Positions 45,622-57,340 of a DNA stretch of 64,000 bases are shown here, piece after piece (position 1 is the stretch's first letter; each line of letters opens with the position of its first letter). This DNA comes from Linnemannia hyalina (Eukaryota; Mortierellomycota; Mortierellomycetes; Mortierellales; Mortierellaceae). The notes under the pieces were generated by a model. It made no database searches. It saw only the letters and a list, made by a program, of their open reading frames with translations, and was not told where the DNA came from. Position numbers and translations under genes: made by a program. The stretch lies in NCBI GenBank assembly GCA_019671135.1, contig JAHRHY010000011.1, forward strand, positions 1,860,001-1,924,000. The letters are read 5' to 3'.

Positions 45622-48451
45622 TTATTTCTGGCAGACAAATCTGATCAACTTTTTCAGCCAGACCATATCGTCCTTGTGCTCTGAGATGCCCTCAAAGAAA
45701 AAATCGTCCATGTTCAAAAGATTGATATACACCATCACATCCTCGTCGCCAGTCGCAGGGTTCGTCTTGACATGGGTAGCTGGCATACCAAGATCGACGT
45801 CAGGGAACTCGAGGTGGATTCGGAGGATGCCCCTAAGGTTGGAAGGAGTGCCTGTACCCACGTAGGCACGTCGAATGCCGGCCAAGTTCTTCCTCTCCGT
45901 GCCGTTCGCTTTCAAAAAACACGCGCGAATATCGCTGGACGTCTCGTTTTCATTGTGCTTTTTCTGTGGCACAGAGCTGCTGCAGAACTTGATCGCAAGA
46001 GAGCCGGCGTACTGATTGTCAGAGAAAAACCAAGCTCCATTCGGACGTGTGCCAAAGTTGGCAATAAGCATCTTGTTCGGAGGACGATCGGCGAGAAAGG
46101 CGAGATCGGCGGCAATGCCACTGTCGGTATATCCAAATCCATTGGCCGTGTTGATTCCGTCGATTTGAAACTTGAGATCGTCGCACCATTTGGGCAATGC
46201 CACACCTCGAAGGAAAGGAAGATCAACAAGACGGTAGCCGTTGAAGCGTTGAAGCGATCGACGGACAAGTGGTTCCAGTCCATCTCCCTTTGAAGTTGAA
46301 GCCATGCCAAAGTTGGTGACAATCCGGTATAACTGATCCATGTACTCCAAGAACGATGGGTCCTTGCATGAAGCCCTTAACTCTGCCTCCACCGCCTCAA
46401 CCACCATTGGCTCGTCCAAGATCAAGTGAATGTCATCAGAATGTGGTCGAAGCCTACACAAGGCCTTGTCCACAAAGTCGACCTGCTGTTGGCTCGAGAA
46501 CGAAATTTTGGCATCTTGGAGATGATAGGCCAAGACCATTCGACTAAGAAGCCGCGCTGCCTCGCCTGTTTTGTTGCTCTCAAGAATAGTGCGTACCCCA
46601 ACCCGGAGGCCATTTGTTGTATGCTCAATCGACTTGTCAACAGCGTCAACGAGAGCAGCTTGTTTCGAGTCCTGAGAAGAGCAGGGTGTGGCAAGGCGTT
46701 TGACGACGTCAACGGAAAATCGAGCTCGTCCTCTTAGCTTGCGGCGTTTGGCAGGTGGGATTTCACAGTCCGACATATCGACCAGATCCGCGAGAATTTT
46801 GTCAACGTCATTTTCGTCGAACTGAGGAAAGTCCGTTATCCTTGAGAAATTAGTGGGTTTGGCGATGGCCATGTACACGTGGTCGGCAACCTGTAATGTG
46901 AGGGCTGTGCCAAGTATCACTAGTGTTGCCTGCATGTTGCTCAGTGTTGCGGACAAAGGCGTGAGAAAACCACGGCGGAAATTGGATCGTATTTGGTTGT
47001 TGCTGTCGAAGAGGACGTCACTGCTCTTCATCAAAGCGGATGGCGAGAGGAGCTTGCCGGACAAGATGTGGGTCACTGCAACTTGAGCCTCATCAAGGGC
47101 AATCACCAATCCAAGTCGTTTGGGAACAAGAAGAGACTGAAGCTTGGTCTGGACGTCATCGAGCATGTACTGAATCGCTAGGCGGTCGTACTCCCGCAGC
47201 ACTTGCACAAACTCGCAGATAGTCGAGGCTCCTCCGGTGGTCTGCTCACGGAAGAACTGAATTGGCTCCAGATCGGGATTATTGTTGAGAAGCAGCTGCA
47301 AGAAAAGAAACCGCGCAAGGAACTCGAGCTCGACGCGCTCTCCTGCGAGTGCCTTTACATTGGAATCGAGATCCAACAATTCGTGCAATGTCCTTGGCTC
47401 CCTCTCGGTCCTTTTCATATATATACGCTCGACGTCTTTGGCAAGCGTGACAAAGTTTGGATCCTTGAAGTCGGGAGAGACGGTGTGACCCGGAGAACAA
47501 CAGGTGCTGTAGACGACAAAGTGCTTGGCTGCCAGATCAATGACAGTGGCGGTCTTTCCTGAGCCGGACGGGGCAACCATGGCGACCACTCGGTGACCGC
47601 TGAACTTGCCGATGTCGTCCTCGACAATAGAACAAAGAGTCTCACCGTTGCTCGTCCTCGCTTGCTTGTCCAGCTCAAATCCCAACATCACCAGGCTTGT
47701 TTCCGTCGCTGAATTGTGATATGGCAAGGTCCTCTTGTAAAAGGGTCCTAGTCTTTTCCTCTGAGAGGATTCGACGGCCTTTGGATCGACGGCATGGTTG
47801 ATATGGTGATGGTCGACGCCTTTGAAAACGACTGCCAACTCCTTCTCGATGAGGTCTACCGGGACAGACTTCAGTTGTATGGGTGAAACTGCATAATCAA
47901 AGGGGAAAAAAGGAAAGTTAGCTAATAGCAACAAGCTTACCCATTAAAGTTTTAAAACTAGATCTATGACACTCACCAGAACGTGACCTATCCCATGGAT
48001 GGGCCGAACGAGGAGCGGAGACACGGGTAAGAACAGAGGCTTGAGCTATGTCAGTGCAATCGGATGTGTAAATTGAGGTTAGTACGATGAACAAGATTAT
48101 GTGCAAGCTCACGAGTAAGGTGACAATATAGCACGCGTGTGAATTACCTTGAGGAGGTCGCTGGACGATAATGTAGGTGTTGTCGTCGGGACTCGCGGCA
48201 AACAGCGTGGAGAGGAGTGCTCTAGGGTTGTTCAGCTCCGTCTTGTCGTGAATGGTTCCGTCGTCATGAATGGAGACACGGCTGAGGGAGAGCTTGTTCG
48301 CATCAACATCGCGGAAATCGTTGGGTTTCTCGCGTAAGATTGCGTCTTTGAGATCGCCGATGGTCTTGGTTGACTCGATCTCGACAGGGAACGCGTTGGT
48401 GGTGGCCTCTCCGTCGACAAGACAGAACAGGTTCAGAAGGTTGTTGGACAT
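45622..48451 (-). CDS. Crinkler-type (CRN) protein: Ubl header, P-loop NTPase, possible nuclease-like C-terminus (3 exons, 879 aa)
   Basis: Minus-strand exons 48451-48148, 48045-47977 and 47888-45622, both junctions in phase 1, give 880 codons. The first about 100 residues are the Crinkler ubiquitin-like header: LFCLVDGEATTNAFPVEIES, TIGDLKDAI and the KLSLSRVSI strand. The body is a STAND/AAA-like NTPase with Walker A APSGSGKT (230-237) and Walker B LVIALDEAQ (DEAQ 390-393). The C-terminus has ADLAFLADRP and RPNGAWFFSD...AGSLAIKF (about 739-759), positioned like the REase-like nuclease of CR proteins, but with Asn-Gly where the catalytic Asp is expected. No signal peptide is visible. Known CRN proteins act as host-nucleus effectors or in conflict within and between organisms; the role here is not known. 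Confidence 0.85.
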
Positions 48452-50147
48452 GGTGTTGTGAAGAATGAAAGGAAAGTAAGTGGAAGGGGAAAGGTGAGGG
48501 TTGTAAACGGAGTGAGGGTTGTGGAGAAGGTGCGGGGTGTAGTGAGGGCGAGGGATGAATGAAAGAAAAAAGAGGGGAAAGGATAAAAGAAGGTGTGGGG
48601 TTAAAAGAGAAGGCGTGGGGTTAAAAGGAAAAGTAAGAAGGGATGAAAAACTATGGCGATGGGTGTGGAAATAGCAATAAGGGCGGTGAGAAACAAACTG
48701 ACAGTAAAGTCGAACAGAGGAAAAAGGACGATGATGGTAAAGGCGGTGAAGAAAGCGCGTGGTGGAAAGGTAAGGGCGTTGGAAGTGTGGGAATGGTGGC
48801 AAAGGCAACAAATGGTGACTTGGGCTGACGTAAGAGAGCAGGGCGCAAGAATTACGTCACCGGTGAGTAAATCTTTTTCCTTTGTTGAAACATTTATTAA
48901 TGTCACTTGTTTTCCTTCGCTACTTTCCTTGCTCTCCGTTTTTTTTCTGTGGGATCCGTGGGCTCCATGGCTGCGGGACTGCAGGACCCACTCAAGGCTA
49001 ACTTTCCAAGGCGCACCGCCTGGTTGTTCCGGGTGCGTCAGCTTGTCATCTGATTAATTCTTGGTAAGTCAGCCATCAGTGCATGCCGCCTGGTTGTTCC
49101 GGGCATGCATAAGGTAGGTGCACAGGGTGTTGCTTGACCATGTCTCTTCCACCCCTTGGTGGGGAGTAGGAGAGCCATCCTGGACTGCAGTATCTCTTTG
49201 GGCGAGGAGACTACTGTGGACCCTTTTTGCTGACCCGTCCATTTTCCCCTTGCCATTCCCTCCCTCTGGCCATATCTACACCAACTTAGAGTACCGTTTA
49301 ACAAAAGAGGCGTTTTGAAGACCACGAGTATATGCCAAGCGTAGTTGTAACTAACTACCATGATACTTCTGACATTGAACTCTGCTGCCAAGGGCGCTAG
49401 GAAAACATGAGCGAGCTGTTACTTTGTCTATGGCTCATTAAGGCCGAGAATGCCAAAGACTTCCGCGACGTCGATGCAAAAGATTCACCCTCTGGGGAGT
49501 TTCGATTCACTGATGGATGACGATGACGACGAGATTTCCATCGTGCTCGACACCGTCAGTGAGAAGAAAAAACTCCGACCTTTCTGATGTGTTCAGGGAG
49601 GATGCTCCAAGAAAGACAGTGACCACCAGGTAATTCATCAATGCTCTAGACTTCTTTTTAATTCGCTCCTCCTCCACTCTGTTGCCCATCTCTGTCCATG
49701 TTCCTGATTATCTTTCCCCCGATTCTCGCCCGGGTACTCTATTGTCTGGTACGTAACAAGCTATGTTATTTATGTTATTTATGTTATTTAATGACCTTCC
49801 TTGATATTCGTCATATTCTAATGCATCCTTTTCGTTGAAACAGGTATTCTCAGAACCGATGTCAAAAAAAATTACGGACAAGTTCTTTCAATCCGAATCC
49901 TGCATGTTTTGGCTGCAATGCAGCACCCTGATAATGACATAGCTACGTATGTATCAGTTAGAGATACTACAAGAAAGGTCAGGAGCTAGTAAGCAAGCCC
50001 TTTTCTAGGTTGCAGTGTTCTCTGTTAAAGCTAAATTTCGGTTTCACTTTGCTTGACCAATAAATCAATCGTCCACCGAACTATCAACTTTTCTTCTTGC
50101 CTTTTCACCAACCTTGCCCCCGCTGCTTTTCCTCTTCATTATTGAAC
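48452..50147. other. Intergenic region with paired hairpins
   Basis: Apart from the two hairpins at 49012-49109 it holds a TTATTTATG-type triplication at about 49763-49792 and no convincing coding sequence. It separates the divergent Crinkler gene and zinc-finger pseudogene and must contain the Crinkler promoter. Confidence 0.45.
49012..49109 (+). repeat. Two hairpins with identical 14-nt loops and different complementary stems
   Basis: Hairpin 1 (49012-49037) has stem CGCACC/GGTGCG. Hairpin 2 (49080-49109) has stem TGCATGCC/GGCATGCA. Both enclose the same loop GCCTGGTTGTTCCG. The stems differ in sequence yet pair perfectly. They lie 70 nt apart in the same orientation. Function unknown. Confidence 0.75.
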
Positions 50148-53100
50148 ATGAACAACAACGGCCGCGTCCAATGCAAGGACCCACACTGCATCAACACATA
50201 CAGCACAAGGTGTGACATGCAACGACACTATCTAGCAAACACACTGAAACGAGATTCCCCTGCCGTTTTCCTGGTTGCGAAACACACTTCAGCATGGACA
50301 ACAACCGCGTCAAACATGAGCGAAAGCATCAGCTGTGCCACTGCCACGGTACAAGGAACAATCCTTGTAACCAGATCATCCAAGGAACACCAAACTGGAT
50401 AGTTCACCAGAAAATCCACCAACCACATCCTTGCCCGGATCCAGATTGCGACAAAGGTTACACCATGCGGAAGTCACTCCTTAAACACCTGAGGGATACC
50501 CACACAAGCAACAACCAACCTCGGTCCAGCTTTGAACTTCCATCGACGTCGATCCCAACTGTCCCATCACCTGAGCCCATTGTCGACCATGAGACGAAGC
50601 TGCCAATCCCAAATGGTAAAAAATGGTGGCGTTTTTTTTTTTTTTTTGGTCAACCTCAGCACCTGACCTCGTCCGTTTGTAGAATTCAAGGTACCAGTTG
50701 TGTACAAGGGAAACAGGGTCCAGGGGATAGAGCCGACAACAAAGTGGTACGAGTTCATTTACAAGCCAGGAACGACGCCTCTGGAGAAGAATGTAAGAAT
50801 AACATACAGTCAGTTGTGTCGTCTTCAATTCACTAAATATATTTGATGTAAAGGATACCTCAGTCTAACTATATCCGAGTATAATACTATTGACACAGGA
50901 CAAGGGACTCACTCCTCATCCCGAGCACTGGCTTGATGGTAGAAAGCTCTCGCGAGGCGAAAAAGCAGGCTTTGATCTACTCTCTAAATTTAACTTTTTG
51001 TGTCATCCACATTTCACGGAAAGAGTTGCGAAGTCTGTCGGTCTGAGTTGGGACATTGGCATATAGGATTGAAAGAGAGGGAGTCCTGCTAGAACGTCCG
51101 ATCCTATGGCGACATTTGCCTTCGATGTTACAGTAAACGGAGAAATGAAGAAGTATATTAAAAGGATAAAACTCGAGCACACTTGAGGTAAAAAGGATAC
51201 TGTGCAGTTGCTCACCCATTTACCTCAATCTATTATTCTGGGAGCCAGTTTGCTATGCAAGCTAATGTTGGTGTGCAGCCAAAGGATCCTAAGCCACGAG
51301 ACTGTCTGAACTGTGGCCCGGCTTGCCATAGAGACAACTGCCGCATTATTGTCAACCGCCGCGGTAGCTGGTATCGTCCACTTTTCAAAGAATGTGAGCG
51401 AATGAGGAGGGCATCCACGGACGTTGCACAAAGAGCAGCCGGCTATTTTGCGTTATGGTGGAGTGGAAGGACACTCGTATTCGAGAGCCATTATCAAGCT
51501 GATGGTTTGGTCCTCACAGTTTTTCTCCGCGGTGTATGTGTGGGTGCGCCTCATCTCTCTGGTCGTGAGGTGGCACATCTTCGACTCCAGGCACAAAGCT
51601 CCACATCCATCGATTGGTATGACCATGTGTCCTTGTCTGCCGGCAATTGTGATCCGATGAAGCAGTTCACTACGGATCGTATTACTTCTGGCAGCGACAA
51701 GAAGATACTTCCTTACTCCCACCATCGCCAATGCACAGTGGCAGCGTCCGCATGGAAGAATGAGTAAATATATGTCTTTGTTGCTTCTCACGCCTTCGAC
51801 CATGCTTTTATCCCGAGCTAACACACTGTCTCTCAACATAGGATTTTCATGGAGTTGACTCTCAAGCAGCGGGTTGACTACATGCTTTATTGGTGCGACC
51901 CTGAGAAGCGAGTAGAGGGATTCAAGAAGGCGGACACCATTCTCCTTGAACTCTTTGAACGGTTCGACCTGGAAGACGAGATGAAAATCGACTTTACGGA
52001 ACACGACGAATAATGCTGGCGGGACTTTTGCCATCGCAAACGCAAAAAGAAGGACCGCATTGCATGGAATAAGTACGAGTGGCGATACTTTCTGCGGATC
52101 TGCAATGAGATCGACCTTTGCTCTGGGCTTTCTATGGCGGATATTGGCCAGACAGGAAATATTGATCGACTCTCCAGTAATGGCCAGTACCGACTTGGCG
52201 CTTGCATCTACATTCCCCAAGGCCTGAATTTTGCGAAGGAGCTGCTAGACGATTTCAAGACATCGAAGTTGTTCCAGGGGACCGATCTGGAGAACTGCCG
52301 CAAAGGCATCAACATACTCCGTGACCTGATGATTGAGACTGCGGAAAAAATGAGGCATCGTCTACCCAAGTAAGTGTTTCCCCCCTCTCCTGTCTGTCTT
52401 TTTTTATCCTAAGACGTGTCTACAGGAAAACTATAAAGTCAACGCTGTAACGAGTTCTGTTATCTTTTTGGTTTTTAGGCTGCTGGAAGAACATGCAGCA
52501 CTTATTGCAGGTCTCGAGGACAGCGACAACAAGGAGGTTCAAGTGCTGGAGGAAGCTGTCGAGGACATTTACGACCAGTACAAGACTGCACCTGAGGACA
52601 TGGCCTTGAGTGACTGCGACACCCAAGGCATGATCATGGACAGGGACGACACTTTTGACGGTGTTGGCAACTCTTCTGAGTTCATCTACGATCTGTCTGA
52701 AGAGATGAACCCAAGGGAGTACGGGGAGGAGACTGCGGCTTCTCTTTGGGCATTTGTTTTCGCTGAGAGCGATGAGGATGACTCTTTCTCTGATGTCGAC
52801 CACGACCAGGCCATTCCTACACTGGCGTTTGCAACTGTGGAGGAGGCGGACCAAATTGATAACAAGCTGTTGCAGCGACTGTTCGACCGTGGAGAGATAG
52901 AGCCCCGTTCGGATACTCCCATGAGCACCCTCACGCTGCCTCTCCATTTCGAGACGCAAAGCGACCTCATCGTCCACCCCAAACATACTCATGCACGCCC
53001 TTGGGGAGAGAAAGCGGAGTCCACCCTCAAGAGCACTTGGACCATTCCTGATGAGGACGACAACTCGAAAACATCCAATACTGCTTTCAAGGACCTGCAC

Positions 53101-53297
53101 ATAAAAAGCTTAAGCCCGGACTGAACGGCACCAAGGCTTTGCAGGAAAACGAGGCTTCAAACTTGAAGACGACCAAGAAATTGCGGCAGACCACCTATGC
53201 AGCAAAAGTTGTCTCGTCAAGCAGCCCGTCTGTTGTCTCGCCCTTGAGGCAACCACTCATCAGCGATTCTCTGTTCAAGGGCGGTAAGGAGAATTGA
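50148..53297 (+). pseudogene. Decayed C2H2 zinc-finger gene, unrecognised C-terminal part
   Basis: Starts ATG at 50148 with a first finger (QCKDPHCINTYSTRCDMQRH). A one-base loss near 50239 shifts the frame. The next finger FPCRFPGCETHFSMDNNRVK and a third, HPCPDPDCDKGYTMRKSLLK, lie in the new frame. Introns with good signals follow (for example 50613-50681). Later lesions are TAG at about 51065, TAA at 52011-52013 in an otherwise continuous frame (FTEHDE-stop-CWRDFCHRK), and another frameshift near 53080. After that shift the frame carries LKTTKKLRQTTYAAKVVSSS and ends TGA at 53297. The middle (YRPLFKECERM, HVSLSAGNCDPMKQF) matches no family I know. Several independent lesions argue for decay, not readthrough. 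Confidence 0.65.
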
Positions 53298-53430
53298 CCT
53301 CCAAGACTGCCTTGATTCTCTTCTCAAACTCGAGTGGATATTGGTAGTTGCTCTATTTTCGCAAAGCAGTATCGCGGCCACCTAGATATAATAAAATGAA
53401 GCAATAAAAAGAAACAAAGGTGGTTCAAAG

Positions 53431-55933
53431 ATGATATCTCATTCATGTAAACCCAATCTGAGGCCTACCAAAAGCATGGCATCTCGGACACCGGCAACTC
53501 GACCTAGCTTGCTGTTCATGGACCTTCCCGACCCGTCCACACCTGATTCGGAATCAAGGAATCTCGCGGTCGGGTCTATTATCGAAATGGTCAAGGAGAA
53601 CAACCGATACCACATCGTGCTTGGTGTCTCTGGTAAGCAACTTGATGCAAGGTGCGCTCTATGGTTATTACCCATCAACTCTTAAGCATGATGCTGACTA
53701 TTATTTGCGCTGGCTTGTGCTCATATAGGCCGTGGCAAGACCCGTGCTGTCATCGAGCTCCTGTCCCAGCACTGGGGTTTCTACTTCAACGCTGCCGATG
53801 ACGACTAGGGATTAGGCGACATGATCACGCTTCATAACATCGTTCGCAGCTATCTAAAGGAAGCCCAGGCAACTTCCACCGTGGCGGACCTTGAGATCAA
53901 CAACCTCTGCACGGAAGGCGACTCTCTTACTGTTTCTCTCTCGGCTCCTCGTCTTCAAGTATTGCTTAAGCGTCCCCGGCAGCAGTGAGACGTTTACCAG
54001 TGCACGGTGGGCTCTCCTGCATGTGTGCCCGTATGTTCTCTTCAAGGACATTTTCAAGGCACTGCTCCTCAAGCTTCTCCAACTTCGACATCACCCTGAG
54101 CTTGACCTTTCCGATTTTTTCGTCCGCAACGTGCACGAGGATGCGAAGGATCACCTTGTCAAGCATGGGTATCTACCAAAGATCAAGGATAACACCAGGC
54201 TCATAGTCATCAACGATGAGGCACAGTTCCTTGGCGACCAGTTTAATGGCTCTTTTTAGTCGATGTCTTCTTCGGAGGACTCTTCACGACCGTGTCTCCT
54301 ATCCTGCACGCGTTTCGAGACATTGGTCAGCACCAGCTTAAGTTGGTCGCCTGTGGCACTGGCTTGGGCATCAATACCCTTTTTGGGTTCAGAGCTCTGG
54401 CTCAGGCCTGAAGGATAGCTCGACCAACTTTGAGGTAAGCAAGTCAGCATGGTTGACACTGTCTATGTTTTTATTGCCATTTCTGTTCATTGTTTGTCGC
54501 TATTACACTTCCTAACATCTTTTCTCCCATTTCTCTTTTATCAACATGATGAAATAGTACATGGAGTTCCCTGGAGTTACCGATCTCGAGTCGATCAAGG
54601 CGTACATATCTCGAGTGCGGAGGTGTCTGTTGGATGTCGAATCAAGGCGGGTCTTTGACGAGCGTCTTTCGCAGGATGCACTCGACATGCTGTTTGGCAA
54701 GTTTGTAGGCCGCTATCGACCGACAATAGCCGTAGTATTTATGTCAACTTGAGATGACCACAAAGAGAGAGGAGGCAATGAAATGATCGAGTGTACAGTA
54801 TGCTCAGTACTTATGGCTTATTGTCTTTCCGTCCATAGACAGAAAGTATTGTCGAATGCAACAACCCTAGTGCATGGAAGAAGACCATCGAGGATGCAGA
54901 GGACAGGCTGGTATCTTGGGCGCATCGGCACATCAAAGGCAATTTGTGCTACAAGATATCTCCTCCACGACAAACACAACAAATACAAGGATCAGCTTGT
55001 GGAGCCTATCGACAGCATGCTGGACCTCCTTATGTATCAGCGCTGCATGTTTGGGAATCACGACCTTGTCCTCAAGGAGGTAGACCCTCAATTGGTGGAG
55101 CATGCGTTTGGTCGGATCAAGATCATACAAGGTCACGCTGTTACCGTGATGGACGAGCCCTTCGTTTCCAAAGCTGTCGAGAACTATATCGCCGCTATCG
55201 ATCCCTACTTCGCAAGGAATGTGCGGGAACGTATGGTAAAGCCGACGGCTATTGATCAGGGATGTGTGTTTGAGCGGTTCATGATGAAGGTCTTCAGTGA
55301 GACATTCAACACACGACCTTTATCTGAGTGGCCGCATCAGCCCCAATCTCTGATATGTGTCCAGCTTTCATCGGCAAGATGGAAGTTGTTGGCTGAAGGG
55401 AACCTGGACTCGAGCAAGGCACGACTCACGCGATGATGTCGATGGAGCACTTCATGGACGCTCATGTCAACCATGGGTCAACCCGTAACAACATGTCTGT
55501 CGCGCCATTTTTCTTTCCCAAATCCAAGCCATCGGAACCAGACTTGGTTTTCTTCATTCGGATCGACGGTGCTCGGTTGGTTCCTGTCTTCGTTCAGATG
55601 AAGCTGCATCAAGGGTCGTCTAACTTCTGGGAGAAGGGTTGGAATGAGGGCCAGGCAAAGAATTTTCGCAAGTACTGCCCCGACAACGTCTACATCAGCA
55701 TGATCGTTGCATACCCTACCAAATGGACTGAGAAGCTGCCAGCACCTTCAGAACTCCCAAAGGGCCCCAGTGGTGTTCAGAAGGTCGTGATCAACATCAG
55801 CGATGACTATTTCAGCGACATTTTCCTCCAGGAGCATGTAGAGTTTATTGATCGACTCAAGAATGCTCGAAAGCGCTCTGTTGACGACGATGACAGCAAT
55901 GATGAGGACTGCTCCAAAAAGCAGAGGAGCTAA
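53431..55933 (+). pseudogene. Decayed Crinkler-like NTPase/nuclease gene
   Basis: Resembles the body of the complete Crinkler gene 5 kb away. An intron (53633-53728) splits the Walker A, so that LGVSG joins RGKTRAVIELL. A TAG at 53806-53808 interrupts HWGFYFNAADDD. A frameshift near 53.93 kb precedes LLHVCPYVLFKDIFKALLL. The Walker B-like LIVINDEAQ then ends in a TAG at 54257. Further shifts fall near 54.4, 54.95 and 55.35 kb. The last frame (from about 55400) has a restriction-enzyme-like PDLVFFIRID...VPVFVQMKL, with Asp and Q-x-K spaced as in PD-(D/E)xK nucleases, and an acidic tail. No Ubl header is seen upstream. With at least five lesions it cannot make the full protein. Confidence 0.7.
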
Positions 55934-56253
55934 TCTTTTATTGCAACTTCCTCTGCCCACTTGACACTCAATAAAAATACCATTCTCAAGAACAACAAAT
56001 AACAACAAACAACAACAGCGACAGCAACAACTACTACTACTAAGACAAACACAAAAAAGGACAACAAAAAGACAAAAAGAAAAAGAAAAAAGAAAAAAGA
56101 AAAAAGAAAAAAGAAAAAAAGAACAACAGATTCAGGACTGAGTTAAGGTTTGTGGCTGACAACGGCTCTCATTGTGGCTAGCGTGTGGCTCTCATGTGGC
56201 TGAAAGAATGTTCTAGCGGTCCATATTTACATCGATCGAGATGAGCTGCAGTA

Positions 56254-56286
<33 letters not shown>

Positions 56287-56793
56287 GGGAGAGGGGACGG
56301 ATTGAGGTGTGGCTGGGAAATTGCCAATAGATTTATCATAGGGAGATAATAACTGGTGTTACGGAATCAGATGGGTTCGGTTGAGATATTGTGGAGTGGT
56401 TGTTACACTCATAGTTGAGGTTGATGTTGTGAATAAGGGAAATGTAGAAGGTTGTTGAAACTGGGGGGGATCCTATGGCACGATACGCAAGCAAACAATA
56501 CACACTGAAATAAACGGCGTCAGCTAGCTCAATCAATTGCTTCGTGAAGTTGTCTTTTGAAAGGACCTTTATGCTGCTTCTGTTGTACCTGAAATAAACG
56601 GCGTCAGCTAACTCAATCAATTGCTTCGTGAAGTTGTCTTTTGAAAGGACATGGAGCAAAAGATCGAGCTGCCTCGCTATTTTTACTACTGCAGTATCTA
56701 CTTTGATCTAAATTACGGTGAGGTCAAGGCACTGCAAGGAATGGGCTCTCTGTAACACTGGCTTGCGGCAGCCAAGCGTTCATAGCGACGTTA

Positions 56794-56828
<35 letters not shown>

Positions 56829-57340
56829 GCTGTAATTTGATTGATCCAAAAAAACACATTTTTTTTGAAACCTCGAAATTTTATTTTTTTCGTGTGCTCA
56901 GATTATCCCAACCTCGAACAAGGAACGGCAATACCAATAGTTGGTCGCGCTCTTCTGGGTTTCCTCACTGGATGGTTTTTTTTATCGATTGAGTGCTCTC
57001 AAATCCTTGAAGAGTCCCACCATTTTTAACTTTCGTCAAAGGCAACGTGAAAAAAGGAGAAAGGGCGTGACTTCGAGGCGCCTGTTGTCAAGTCCCAACC
57101 TTTATTCCGAACGAGGTTGGTAAATTGATTGTCCGATATATTTTTATTTTGCTTTTTGTGTTTTGAAGAAAGGAGCAGGTAAGAAAAGGACAAATGGTGA
57201 AGGTAGAAAAAGGATAAGAATGGGGGTCGAAGAAGATAGCGAACGAGAAAGACCTTAGACGACAGTCCAGATAGTGGAACCAGAAAAGTAGGATTGGCGA
57301 ATGGAAAGCCTACGAGAAAAAAAAAAGAAATCTAACTGCT
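55934..57340. other. Intergenic region with simple repeats
   Basis: Contains AAC-rich and (GAAAAAA)n tracts at 55995-56120, a run of 30 T at 56256-56285, the 84-bp duplication listed separately, and A/T-rich filler. No convincing gene. Confidence 0.5.
56505..56650. repeat. Tandem duplication, two 62-bp copies with an 84-bp period
   Basis: CTGAAATAAACGGCGTCAGC... occurs at 56505-56566 and 56589-56650, differing at one base (CTAGCTC versus CTAACTC). The 84-bp period equals 28 codons. On the minus strand both copies stay in one open frame, which repeats VLSKDNFTKQLIELADAVYF. Confidence 0.85.
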
